Source: an uncultured Elusimicrobium sp.
Lineage (GTDB): Bacteria > Elusimicrobiota > Elusimicrobia > Elusimicrobiales > Elusimicrobiaceae
Assembly: GCA_902794125.1 (NCBI GenBank)
Contig: CADBFX010000010.1
Location: 1-43,312, forward strand
Length of the DNA: 43,312 nt
Direction of reading: 5' to 3'
In this document: positions 1-6,836 of the stretch, in pieces
How positions within the stretch are numbered: position 1 is the first letter of the stretch
Layout: every line of letters starts with the position of its first letter
Made by a program: the position numbers and the translations under genes
The notes under the pieces: generated by a model
What the model saw: the letters and a program-made list of their open reading frames with translations, nothing else
Database searches by the model: none
Told to the model about the DNA's origin: nothing

Positions 1-66
1 TACCACTCCGTTTATGCTTACCGGGCCGCGAGTTTTTTGCTTACTTTTTGTCGGAACAAAAAGTAA
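1..66 (+). CDS. Possible C-terminal end of a gene entering from the left
   Basis: One plus-strand frame is open from base 1 to a TAA at 64-66, giving 21 codons ending in RNKK. The last half of the frame lies in the palindrome at 40-67, so the open frame may be chance. No family can be recognised from so short a tail. It is listed only because a gene could run in from the left edge. Confidence 0.15.
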   Translation, partial: YHSVYAYRAASFLLTFCRNKK

Positions 67-67
67 G
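40..67. repeat. Perfect 12-bp inverted repeat (stem-loop)
   Basis: CTTACTTTTTGT (40-51) and ACAAAAAGTAAG (56-67) are exact reverse complements around a 4-nt loop. A second, imperfect stem (71-80 with 94-103) and a run of about 12 T (111-122) follow. The set could terminate an upstream transcript or be a dispersed palindromic repeat. No second copy was noticed in this window. Confidence 0.6.
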
Positions 68-169
68 AATAGCCTTTTCTTGGGAGAAGAAACAGAAAGG
101 GCTTGTAATCGTTTTTTTTTTTGATAAATTCTATTTATAGATAAAATCCATCAAAACAGGAGTAAAGAA

Positions 170-676
170 ATGAAAAATGCATTAAAACGCGGTTTTACAT
201 TAGTGGAACTGTTAGTAGTAGTATTAATTATTGGTATATTATCCAGTGTAGCGTTGCCGCAATATACAAAAGCTGTTAAGAAAGCCAAAGGGGTAAAAAT
301 GATTACGGCGGCTAAAGCCCTAGCAGATGCCATGAATATGGCCTATTTGGAGGACGGAAGATATCGGCGAGAGTATATGGATTACGGAGGTTTTGATCGC
401 TCAGGGGATGACTTTGATATAGATATACCTGCTTTCCCAGCAAAAGGCGATTTCTTTTCATTACAAGCTTGGCCAGAAGGTTCTTCTCGTGCGACTGTTA
501 GAATTATGGTGTATTGTACGCGTAGTAGCAGTGATCCCCATTCTTGTTCAGATTGGACTTATCACGAAAATCCTACTCTTTATTATAATTTGTCAAATGG
601 GAAAATAGCCTCTATTACTTGCGAGGGCAGTGAATGTAGCAGTTACTTCCCCGGGACAATGCTTTCTTCTCAGTAA
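170..676 (+). CDS. Type IV prepilin-like protein (PilE/GspG class)
   Basis: A 168-residue secreted pseudopilin or pilin subunit. The N-terminus has the class III prepilin signal: a short basic leader, Gly8, then Phe9-Thr-Leu-Val-Glu13, so the conserved Glu is at mature position 5. A hydrophobic helix to about residue 30 follows, then the usual PQYTKAVKKAK region. A PilD-type peptidase would cut after Gly8 and methylate Phe9. The C-terminal globular part has four Cys (two around 114-122 and two near residues 151-156), which could form disulfides. An AGGAGT ribosome site precedes the ATG. The gene stands alone, with no assembly ATPase or secretin nearby, as is common for dispersed minor pilins. 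It could be a structural or minor pilin; the sequence does not decide. Confidence 0.85.
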   Translation: MKNALKRGFTLVELLVVVLIIGILSSVALPQYTKAVKKAKGVKMITAAKALADAMNMAYLEDGRYRREYMDYGGFDRSGDDFDIDIPAFPAKGDFFSLQAWPEGSSRATVRIMVYCTRSSSDPHSCSDWTYHENPTLYYNLSNGKIASITCEGSECSSYFPGTMLSSQ

Positions 677-700
677 GTAAGATTAATAAGATTTATAAAA

Positions 701-728
701 ACACCCGCTCAAAAGAGCGGGTGTTTTT
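701..728. terminator. Bidirectional terminator between prepilin and yggU
   Basis: Perfect 10-bp stem ACACCCGCTC/GAGCGGGTGT (701-710, 715-724), AAAA loop, T-run after and A-run before. It serves the converging prepilin and yggS-yggU units. Confidence 0.85.
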
Positions 729-746
729 GCAAGGGTTTGTAAAAAA

Positions 747-1013
747 CTACGGAATCGAGTCCATAATTTGGCGAAGTTCTTCTTCGCTTTTGTCGCGTAC
801 TTCAATCGTTTTTTCTTTGCCTTTAGCCCCTTTGACGATAATAATGCTTTCTTCGCCAACGGAAAAAAAGTCTGACAGGAAGGTTTTCATAATAGAGTTT
901 GCGGCGTCATCGTCCACTTTTTTATTTTTAATTTTTACGCGCAACACGCTGCCGATACGGCTGATTACTTCGTTGCGGCCGGTAGTAGGAATTAAACGAA
1001 CTTTAATAATCAT
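747..1013 (-). CDS. yggU: DUF167/YggU family protein
   Basis: An 88-residue protein with the DUF167 (UPF0235) pattern: an N-terminal beta strand, a G-R-N segment, the strand LRVKIK, helix DDDAANSIMKTFLSDFF, and a strand ending SIIIVKGAKGKEKTIEV. The biochemical role of the family is not established. Its start overlaps the stop of the upstream yggS gene by 4 nt (1010-1013), so the two are probably translationally coupled. The yggS/yggU association is also seen in E. coli. Confidence 0.8.
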   Translation of the reverse strand: MIIKVRLIPTTGRNEVISRIGSVLRVKIKNKKVDDDAANSIMKTFLSDFFSVGEESIIIVKGAKGKEKTIEVRDKSEEELRQIMDSIP

Positions 1014-1714
1014 AAACCCTCCAAATGGGTGGCAAATAATTTACTGCCAATGCGCGGAAGAGAAGATCCCTCTTCCACAGCTACTACAAAATCTTCACTC
1101 ATTCCCAAAGATAAATACCGTTCTTTCGCGGTAGCAAAATCTTCGTCAAAAGCTTGTTTTACTTCTTTAAACAACTTTCGCAATTCGCTCTCACTAGCGG
1201 CTTGGGGGGCTATGCCCATATATCCGCAAACTTGTAGCGAAGGCAGTTCCTTGAGCCGACGGACCAATTGCCGGGCCTGTGCTAACGGCAAGCCGGACTG
1301 GGTGGCCCGTTGCGTTAGTTTTACTTGTACCAGCACCCGCAATACTTTGCCGACAGGTGCATGTTTGCTAAGCAGTTGGGCCGTTTCAAAATCATCCAGA
1401 GAATCAATAAAATCAAAAAGTTGCGCGGCCTTGGCTGCTTTATTTCTTTGTAAATGCCCGATCAGATGTTTTACGGTGTTATAACGAGAAAAATCGGGGC
1501 TGGTCCAACGTTTTTCGGCCTGCTGTACGCGTGATTCGCCCACGTGGCGGATCAGGCCGCTTTTTAACAAAAATAACACATCATTATCTTGCGCGTATTT
1601 TGTGACGGCAAGCAAGGTAACTTCTTGCGAGGGGCGCCCTGCCTCTTGGCAAGCCCCACACAGGGCATTATGAACATCTTGGTAATTTTTTAAAAGTTCT
1701 TGTTCCCTGTCCAT
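1010..1714 (-). CDS. yggS: YggS/PLPBP family pyridoxal-phosphate homeostasis protein
   Basis: A 234-residue cytosolic PLP-binding protein of the alanine racemase-like fold III family, with no known enzymatic reaction and a role in vitamin B6 and amino/keto acid balance. Visible marks are the PLP lysine in LLAVTK (Lys39), the GESRVQQA segment (GENxVQE in most relatives), HLIGHLQRNKAA, and the C-terminal phosphate-binding stretch with GMSEDF and GSSLPRIG. Length matches the family. It has its own promoter (1731-1760) with a leader of about 10 nt containing AAGGGAA. yggU follows with a 4-nt overlap. Confidence 0.9.
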   Translation of the reverse strand: MDREQELLKNYQDVHNALCGACQEAGRPSQEVTLLAVTKYAQDNDVLFLLKSGLIRHVGESRVQQAEKRWTSPDFSRYNTVKHLIGHLQRNKAAKAAQLFDFIDSLDDFETAQLLSKHAPVGKVLRVLVQVKLTQRATQSGLPLAQARQLVRRLKELPSLQVCGYMGIAPQAASESELRKLFKEVKQAFDEDFATAKERYLSLGMSEDFVVAVEEGSSLPRIGSKLFATHLEGL

Positions 1715-1730
1715 AAATTTCCCTTGACAT

Positions 1731-1760
1731 ATTATACAAAAATTTACTTTAATACATCAA
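1731..1760 (-). promoter_or_regulatory. Promoter of yggS-yggU
   Basis: Minus strand: TTGATG (1755-1760), 18-nt spacer, TATAAT (1731-1736). The expected start near 1724 leaves a very short leader before the ATG at 1714. Confidence 0.65.
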
Positions 1761-1837
1761 TTTTTTTCTGACGGAATTTGTTCAATTTCTATAAAAATCG
1801 GTTTTCTGTCGTCGTTAAATTTCATATTATATATAAG

Positions 1838-3073
1838 ATGCGAAAAACAACCCGAAACGGAATGATTGTGTTGTCTGTTGCCAATGGAATTTTACTATTT
1901 GGCTATGGTCTTTCCATTCCATTTTTTACACTTTATCTTATTACCCAACGTCATTTCCCTGCCTCCACCGCAGGGCTTATTATTGCAATGGCAGGGGTTT
2001 CACGTTGCTTTTCCAGCGCCATAAGCGGAGAATTATCAGACGTGTTTGGACGTAAAACAGTGATGATGGGGGGCTTGTTATCTCAGGTGGTGGCTATGTT
2101 CGCGCTGGGGGCGTGTATAGAGTTTCATGTGTCGGCCCCTTGGATGTTGATCTGCTATTTTTTAAATGCGTTTCTAGGGGCTTTTTTCCGCCCCGCTTCA
2201 AATGCCTGGGTAACGGACCATACCTCTCCGTCGCAACGGGTGGAGGCTTTTGGAATTATTCGCATTGGGCTTAATTTGGGTTGGGCGTTAGGCCCGGCAG
2301 TGGGGGGCTTTTTAGTAAAGGTTTCTTATAGTGATGCTTTTTACGCCACGGCGATTTTATACGCTTGTACGGTATTGTATATTTCGCGTTGGATTCGGGG
2401 AGGCTCAAAGAAAAACCTGCGTAAAAGGACAAGTTTTGCAGAGACAGTTCTTTCTTTAAAAGATATACGTTTGGCTAAACTGTGTTTGTATATAGTTATG
2501 ATTACAGCGGTTAATTCGCAACTTGTTATTGGTTTATCCGTGCATTGCAAACAATATCTGCAATTCCCGGAATATTATATAGGTTGGTTCTTTGCAATCA
2601 ATGGCTTGGTAGTAGTTCTTCTTCAATATGCTGCGGCTCGGTTTATGACGAGGCATCGGTTAAGCACCGCCATGTTTTTTGGTTGTAGTCTCTATGCTAT
2701 AGGGTATGGTTCGGTTGGCTTTTTCCATTCGTTTATTCCGATTGCTTTGGGTGTCTTTTTAGCCGGGATAGGAGAACTTATCGTTTCTCCGGGAGAGCAA
2801 ACAATGGTATCTAATATCGCTTCTCGCCAAAAACGCGGACGGTATTTGGGAATGTTGATGGTGTTTTATAATTTAGGCGGGGCGGCAGGTTTTTTCTTTG
2901 CAGGGATTCTAATGGATTGGTTGGCCCCTCATTATTTGCCCGGGCCTTGGCTCGTAGTCGGAGTATTAGCACTACTGGCTGGATGGGGATATTACCGTAT
3001 GCGCTATAGTTTAACAGACGAAGAAGATGGAAAAATAAACTCATCCGAGACTCATTTAAAAAAGATACAATAG
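1838..3073 (+). CDS. MFS family transporter
   Basis: A major facilitator protein of about 411 residues in the inner membrane, with around 12 hydrophobic segments. After TM2 it has the MFS signature loop ELSDVFGRKTVM, and the second half repeats a similar layout with LAGIGELIVSPGEQTMVSNIASRQKRGRYLGM. The substrate cannot be told; the nearest types are sugar or drug exporters. An upstream in-frame ATG at 1778 exists, but I chose 1838. The extra 20 residues are not transporter-like, and a TATTAT hexamer (1825-1830) sits 7 nt before 1838, suggesting leaderless initiation. It heads an operon with the small membrane protein, maf and trxB. Confidence 0.85.
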   Translation: MRKTTRNGMIVLSVANGILLFGYGLSIPFFTLYLITQRHFPASTAGLIIAMAGVSRCFSSAISGELSDVFGRKTVMMGGLLSQVVAMFALGACIEFHVSAPWMLICYFLNAFLGAFFRPASNAWVTDHTSPSQRVEAFGIIRIGLNLGWALGPAVGGFLVKVSYSDAFYATAILYACTVLYISRWIRGGSKKNLRKRTSFAETVLSLKDIRLAKLCLYIVMITAVNSQLVIGLSVHCKQYLQFPEYYIGWFFAINGLVVVLLQYAAARFMTRHRLSTAMFFGCSLYAIGYGSVGFFHSFIPIALGVFLAGIGELIVSPGEQTMVSNIASRQKRGRYLGMLMVFYNLGGAAGFFFAGILMDWLAPHYLPGPWLVVGVLALLAGWGYYRMRYSLTDEEDGKINSSETHLKKIQ

Positions 3074-3089
3074 TTTCCAGGAGGACTTT

Positions 3090-3308
3090 ATGAGAGGTTT
3101 AGTTTTTGCTATTTTAACGTTAGTATTAGGGGGCGTAATCGGAATCGGGTTAGAAAAACTCGCTTCTTTTTTACCGGTCCAAATGGCAAGTGCATTAACG
3201 CGTGTGTATGGCGTTGGAATTCATCCGCTGGCTATTCATATAACGATTTGCGGCGCCATAGGGCTTGTGATCGGTTATTTAATTATTGAAAAATTTGTAC
3301 GGAAGTAA
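3090..3308 (+). CDS. Small membrane protein, DUF4321-like
   Basis: A 72-residue protein with two hydrophobic segments (about residues 3-22 and 47-67), ending in a basic tail. A GGAGG ribosome site precedes the ATG. It resembles the small DUF4321 proteins encoded just upstream of maf in many bacteria, and here maf starts 1 nt after its stop. Function is unknown; the link to DUF4321 rests on size, topology and position, not on a search. Confidence 0.55.
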   Translation: MRGLVFAILTLVLGGVIGIGLEKLASFLPVQMASALTRVYGVGIHPLAIHITICGAIGLVIGYLIIEKFVRK

Positions 3309-3309
3309 T

Positions 3310-3864
3310 ATGTATTTAGTATTAGCGTCCAAATCGCCCCGTCGTATAGAATTGCTTGGACAATTGGGCTTTAAATTTGATGTAATTCCTTCCCAATGCA
3401 AGGAAGTCAGCACGAAAAAAAGGCCTTCAGCCCGCGTGACGGAACTAGCAATTCAAAAAGCGTTTGATGTAGCTAAAAAATACCCCAACGCCGTTGTTAT
3501 TGGGGCGGATACACTCGTTTATTGCAAAGGGAAAATTATCGGTAAACCCAAAGACAAAAAAGACGCTCTATGCATTTTGCGCCGTCTAAACGGAAGTTGG
3601 CAAAGTGTTTATACGGGAGTGTGTATCGTATGTGCGAGTAAGCATAAAATGCTGTTTGGTTATGATATTTCCAAATGCAAAGCGCGCAAATTAACCGGAG
3701 CCGAACTGGAACACTTGGCCGGTAAACATATGGATAAAGCCGGGGCTTATGCCGTGCAAGACGAACAGGACCCGTTTATAGAACGTATCGTGGGTAGCCG
3801 CAGCAATGTGGTGGGTTTCCCCATAGAATTTTTTGAAAAATTACTGAAGGAGTTTTTAAAATGA
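3310..3864 (+). CDS. maf: Maf-like nucleoside triphosphate pyrophosphatase
   Basis: A 184-residue house-cleaning NTP pyrophosphatase that hydrolyses non-canonical or modified nucleotides to monophosphates. Motifs: the N-terminal ASKSPRRIELL phosphate-binding segment, VIGADTLV with the catalytic Asp, GKP, and AGAYAVQDEQ with the C-terminal Asp/Gln region. The start at 3310 puts the ATG directly before YLVLASKSPRR, the normal family N-terminus. An in-frame ATG at 3286 would add eight atypical residues. The stop overlaps the trxB start by 4 nt (3861-3864). Confidence 0.92.
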   Translation: MYLVLASKSPRRIELLGQLGFKFDVIPSQCKEVSTKKRPSARVTELAIQKAFDVAKKYPNAVVIGADTLVYCKGKIIGKPKDKKDALCILRRLNGSWQSVYTGVCIVCASKHKMLFGYDISKCKARKLTGAELEHLAGKHMDKAGAYAVQDEQDPFIERIVGSRSNVVGFPIEFFEKLLKEFLK

Positions 3865-4790
3865 TGACACAAACCGACTTGTTAATTATTGGAGCCGGCC
3901 CTGCGGGGTGTAGCGCAGCTATTTATGCGGTGCGTGCCGGTATTAAAACGGTCATCGCCGGCGGCAGTGTGCCGGGGGGACAATTATTACAAACGAGCGA
4001 AATTGAAAATTATGCCGGGTTTGTAAACCCTGTCGGCGGATATGAAATCATGGATGCCATGCACAAACAATGCAAGCGCTTGGGCGTTGAATTTACGCCG
4101 GATGAAGTAGAAAAAATTGAAGGGGAACATACACCTTTTACCGTTACTTGCAAGGGTGGAAAAATTTATCAAGCCACCAGTGTGATTATTGCTACCGGTG
4201 CTAAAGCCCGCTGGCTGGGCCTTGCCGAAGAAGAAAAATTTAAAGGACATGGCTTGTCGGCCTGTGCCACCTGTGACGGATTTTTTATGCGCGGTAAAGA
4301 AGTATGTGTGGTGGGGGGAGGAAACACGGCTTTTGAAGATGCGTTGTTCCTTTCTCAATTTTGTCCGAAAGTAAGCATTATTCACCGCCGGGAAGGTTTC
4401 CGCGCGGACCAAGTAACCGTAGACCAAGTAAAGAAAAACCCGAAAATTCAGCTGGTGCTTAACAGCGTTCCCGAAAAAATTATCGGTACGGATAAAGTAG
4501 AAGGAGTGCAAGTAAAAAATGTAAAAACGGGCGAAAGCACTGTCATCCCGTGCGCCGGATTATTTGTGGCTATTGGGGCTGTTCCGCAAACGGATTTCCT
4601 AAAAAATTCGTTAGTGGCGTTAGCCGACAATGGTTTGGTGTTGGCCGATGAACGCACCCACACGACGATAGAGGGGATATTTGCGGCGGGCGACTGCACT
4701 GATAAGTACTATCGCCAGGCCATTATTGCGGCGGGTTCCGGTGCAAAGGCCGGCATTGAAGCCGCGGCTTTTATTAACAAAAACCGCTAA
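3861..4790 (+). CDS. trxB: Thioredoxin-disulfide reductase
   Basis: A 309-residue flavoprotein that passes electrons from NADPH through FAD to thioredoxin. Features in order: FAD-binding GAGPAGCSAA (from about residue 10), GGQLLQTSEIENY, the redox-active C135-A-T-C138, NADPH-binding GGGNTAFEDA, the HRRE phosphate-binding stretch, and the C-terminal FAD motif GIFAAGDCTDKYYRQ. Length is typical. AAGGAG lies upstream. Two ATGs stand in tandem (3861, 3864) and either may be used. It is the last gene of the MFS-maf operon, and a terminator follows at 4808. Confidence 0.95.
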   Translation: MMTQTDLLIIGAGPAGCSAAIYAVRAGIKTVIAGGSVPGGQLLQTSEIENYAGFVNPVGGYEIMDAMHKQCKRLGVEFTPDEVEKIEGEHTPFTVTCKGGKIYQATSVIIATGAKARWLGLAEEEKFKGHGLSACATCDGFFMRGKEVCVVGGGNTAFEDALFLSQFCPKVSIIHRREGFRADQVTVDQVKKNPKIQLVLNSVPEKIIGTDKVEGVQVKNVKTGESTVIPCAGLFVAIGAVPQTDFLKNSLVALADNGLVLADERTHTTIEGIFAAGDCTDKYYRQAIIAAGSGAKAGIEAAAFINKNR

Positions 4791-4807
4791 CTTGTTGTCA
4801 TTTATCA

Positions 4808-4841
4808 AACCCCTGTCCGCTTAGGCTGGCAGGGGTTTTTT
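4808..4841 (+). terminator. Terminator after trxB
   Basis: AACCCCTG (4808-4815) pairs with CAGGGGTT (4830-4837), followed by a T-run. Confidence 0.8.
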
Positions 4842-4858
4842 CTAACCCGAAAAAGCCG

Positions 4859-4887
4859 TTGCCCGGCGAGAAAAACCCCGTTACAAT
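4859..4887 (+). promoter_or_regulatory. Promoter of the flavin-reductase-like gene
   Basis: TTGCCC (4859-4864), 17-nt spacer, TACAAT (4882-4887), followed by an AGGAGG ribosome site before the ATG at 4909. Confidence 0.6.
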
Positions 4888-4908
4888 AAAACGAGGAGGA
4901 ATTTTTCT

Positions 4909-5415
4909 ATGCAACGTGTACCGTTTGATTTTAATGCCGAACGCAATTTAAATGTGCTTTCCAATGCGGCTTTTTTAACTACTCATTTTGAGGGAAAAAC
5001 CAATGTGATGGTTATCTCGTGGGGAGCGTTAGGGTTTATGTGGCGGTTGCCTATATTTGTGGCCATGGTGCGCCGTAGCCGTTTTACGCATAGTTTGCTA
5101 GACAAATCGCGCGAATTTACCGTTACTTTTCCGTATGCGGACCAAACGAAGGCTGTTGCTATTTGCGGGCAAGAATCGGGCCGAAGAATAGATAAATTGG
5201 CTGCCAGCGGCCTTTCGGTGCGTGCCGGGCAATCTGTCGCCACACCGGTGTTGGATATTCCCGGTATGCAGTTGGAATGTAAAATCGTGTACGAGCGGTT
5301 AATGGGCCCGACACGGTTGGATAAAACCATTAATGAATTGTGGTATGATCGTCAATCCGGCAACTATCACACGTTTTTTATCGGCGAGGTGGTGGATAGT
5401 TATTTAACTTTATAA
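4909..5415 (+). CDS. Flavin reductase-like FMN-binding split-barrel protein
   Basis: A 168-residue cytosolic protein of the flavin reductase/flavoredoxin family. It has the N-terminal ATFLTTHFEGKTNVMVISWGALGF-type barrel strands, the R-x-S-R-(F/Y)-T-H-x-L-L flavin-contact region near residues 58-65, and a central FTVTFP strand. The C-terminal half contains a strand pair ending in a short HTFFIGEVVD segment, as in family members that return to the FMN pocket. It probably reduces free or bound flavin with NAD(P)H, but the electron partner is unknown. A strong AGGAGG site is present. It is a single gene between trxB and era. Confidence 0.75.
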   Translation: MQRVPFDFNAERNLNVLSNAAFLTTHFEGKTNVMVISWGALGFMWRLPIFVAMVRRSRFTHSLLDKSREFTVTFPYADQTKAVAICGQESGRRIDKLAASGLSVRAGQSVATPVLDIPGMQLECKIVYERLMGPTRLDKTINELWYDRQSGNYHTFFIGEVVDSYLTL

Positions 5416-5457
5416 ACAGCTTATGACGCCGCGGGAAAAAATAAGTACAATAATTCT

Positions 5458-6369
5458 ATGGACAAACCCAATTTTAAAAGCGGCTTTGCTGTTTTGGCCG
5501 GCCTGCCCAATGCAGGCAAATCTACACTGCTTAATCAATTTGCGGGGGGGCTTTTATCAGCCGTTACCCATAAACCGCAAACTACCCGCCAAAATATTTT
5601 GGCGATTGCCGAAGGAAATAATTATCAAATTGTATTTGTGGATACGCCCGGCTTTTTAAAGGCCCAGTATAAGTTGCAGCAGACCATGGCGGCGTGTGTG
5701 GACCGGGCGGTGGAAGAAGATGCCGACGTAGTATTATTTTTAGTAGATGCTTCCGTTGATTTTGCACCGAATGCCGCACTTGTTGAAAAATTGAAAAAAG
5801 TATATTGTCCTATTTTTTTAGTGCTTAATAAAACCGATTTGGTAAAAGATGCCGCCGCCTTAACGGCGTTAGAAGAACGTATCAAACAGCAACTCAAAGT
5901 AGCTAAAACTTTCCGTGTGTCTGCCGCTAAAGGAATTGGAGTTGAAAAACTAAAAGAAGCGGTTGCCGCAGTCTTGCCGGACAGCCCGCCTTATTTCCCG
6001 CCCGGACAGTGGACGGACCGTTGGGAGCGTTTTTATGCGGCGGAATTTATCCGTGAGCAGATTTTCTTACTTTACCAAAAAGAAATTCCGTATAGCACGT
6101 TTGTAGAGATTGAAACGTTTACCGAAAATTTAGGTCCTAAAAATTTTATCCGGGCCAATATCCACGTGGAACGCGAGAGCCAAAAGCCGATTATTATCGG
6201 CGCAAAAGGAGCTATGATTGCCAAATTGCGTGAGCGTGCCCAAAAAAGGGTGGAAGAGTTTTTGGGGCGTAAATGCCGGGTGGAATTAAATGTGGTAGTA
6301 TCGCCGGATTGGCGTAATAATTCCGAACTATTGGAAAAATTCGGCTATATCGTGCGCGATGAGGAGTAA
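5458..6369 (+). CDS. era: GTPase Era
   Basis: A 303-residue GTPase that binds the 3' end of 16S rRNA and aids 30S assembly. G1 is GLPNAGKST, switch I contains KPQTTR, G3 is DTPG, G4 is NKTD, and SA(A)K is G5. The C-terminal KH domain (about residues 200-300) includes the IIIGAKGAMI loop that contacts RNA. Length is standard. No Shine-Dalgarno site is seen; TACAAT at 5446-5451 ends 6 nt before the ATG, so the mRNA may be leaderless. Confidence 0.95.
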   Translation: MDKPNFKSGFAVLAGLPNAGKSTLLNQFAGGLLSAVTHKPQTTRQNILAIAEGNNYQIVFVDTPGFLKAQYKLQQTMAACVDRAVEEDADVVLFLVDASVDFAPNAALVEKLKKVYCPIFLVLNKTDLVKDAAALTALEERIKQQLKVAKTFRVSAAKGIGVEKLKEAVAAVLPDSPPYFPPGQWTDRWERFYAAEFIREQIFLLYQKEIPYSTFVEIETFTENLGPKNFIRANIHVERESQKPIIIGAKGAMIAKLRERAQKRVEEFLGRKCRVELNVVVSPDWRNNSELLEKFGYIVRDEE

Positions 6370-6387
6370 TTTGCCTGTTTCAAAAAA

Positions 6388-6411
6388 GCCCGCCAAACGG
6401 CGGGCTTTTTT
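6388..6411. terminator. Terminator after era
   Basis: GCCCGCC/GGCGGGC stem (6388-6394, 6399-6405) with a T-run after and an A-run before, so it can act in both directions. Confidence 0.85.
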
Positions 6412-6433
6412 ATGTATAAAAATAAAAAAACCG

Positions 6434-6449
6434 CAAGCATTATTGCTTG
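6434..6449 (-). terminator. Terminator of the structured RNA unit
   Basis: Minus strand: CAAGCA-ATAA-TGCTTG (6434-6449), then CGG and seven T (6424-6430). Confidence 0.85.
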
Positions 6450-6572
6450 ACGGACTTTTGTTTCAGCCGTTTTAGACAGGAGGAAGTTTCTCTTCCCCTG
6501 TCCGCCGGCGAACAACGTGGCCGGCTTCAAACTGCTTACTTACGAACCTTTCGGTTCAGTTACATGCACCGC

Positions 6573-6662
6573 TTATTTGCGGCTAATCATGTAGTTGGCA
6601 CCGCTAACGTTCTCGCCTACTTTGACGAGCGCTTGGGCGATTTTTTCCAACATCTTTGTCAT
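6573..6662 (-). CDS. Candidate 29-residue peptide within the structured RNA
   Basis: ATG at 6660-6662 to TAA at 6573-6575. The product starts MTKMLEKIAQALVKVGENV and ends MISRK. It is basic and amphipathic, with hydrophobic residues spaced for one helix face. AAGGAG (6675-6680) lies 12 nt before the ATG, longer than ideal. A three-codon ORF (ATG at 6672-6674) sits directly after that site. The last codons and the stop lie inside the TACATG/CATGTA stem, so structure and coding overlap. The leader resembles the amphipathic part of AgrD-type peptides, but there is no Cys-containing ring and no agrB nearby. Translation is uncertain. Confidence 0.35.
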   Translation of the reverse strand: MTKMLEKIAQALVKVGENVSGANYMISRK

Positions 6663-6674
6663 TTACTTTTGCAT

Positions 6675-6713
6675 CTCCTTTTACAACATACGATAAGGAG
6701 TGTCCTTCTTATC
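6675..6713 (-). promoter_or_regulatory. Possible Shine-Dalgarno switch in the RNA leader
   Basis: Minus strand: CTTATC (6692-6697) can pair with GATAAG (6708-6713). The overlapping CTCCTT (6695-6700) is also an exact complement of the AAGGAG ribosome site (6675-6680). The two pairings share bases and exclude each other, so one frees and the other hides the ribosome site. Confidence 0.4.
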
Positions 6714-6723
6714 TTTCTTAAAT

Positions 6724-6752
6724 ATTATACAAAATTTTACAACGCTTGTAAA
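6724..6752 (-). promoter_or_regulatory. Strong promoter of the structured RNA unit
   Basis: Minus strand: TTTACA (6747-6752), 17-nt spacer, TATAAT (6724-6729). Eleven of twelve consensus bases match. Confidence 0.75.
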
Positions 6753-6824
6753 AAAGGACAGATATAATAACAAATCTAAACAAGGATTGCAACTTTATTT
6801 TTCGCTCATTTTCTTTGGGTTTTA

Positions 6825-6830
6825 TATAAT
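6825..6830 (+). promoter_or_regulatory. -10 element of nadB, leaderless arrangement
   Basis: TATAAT ends 6 nt before the nadB ATG at 6837. No Shine-Dalgarno site lies between, so transcription would start at or next to the start codon. The -35 region is weak. Confidence 0.5.
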
Positions 6831-6836
6831 ATAAGT

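Larger units (their letters stand above)
6424..6717 (-). ncRNA. Highly structured RNA of about 290 nt (possibly dual-function)
   Basis: The 470-base gap between era and nadB holds a complete minus-strand unit: promoter at 6724-6752, expected start near 6717, intrinsic terminator at 6424-6449. Between them almost every segment can pair. TACATG/CATGTA (6561-6566, 6588-6593) encloses CCGC/GCGG. GAACC-GAAA-GGTTC forms a GNRA-capped hairpin (6544-6557). GCCGGC/GCCGGC pairs (6504-6509, 6520-6525). GACAGG-GGAAG pairs with CTTCC-T-CCTGTC (6475-6502). ACGG/CCGT closes 6450-6470. It does not show the hallmarks of tmRNA, RNase P, SRP RNA or 6S RNA that I would expect to recognise. A 29-codon ORF lies in its 5' half, so it may be an mRNA with a structured 3' part or an RNA that works in both ways. 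Function unknown. Confidence 0.55.

Noticed and set aside
5423-5659. Plus-strand ORF overlapping the start of era
   Set aside because: Out of frame with era, with no recognisable product.
6424-6717. tmRNA, SRP RNA, RNase P RNA or 6S RNA at this locus
   Set aside because: No tRNA-like ends or ALAA tag, no GGAAGGAAGCA loop, no RNase P core motif and no single long bulged stem typical of 6S RNA.
6447-6767. Plus-strand open frame over the structured RNA gap
   Set aside because: No ribosome site, unlikely composition, and it crosses the minus-strand promoter and hairpins.
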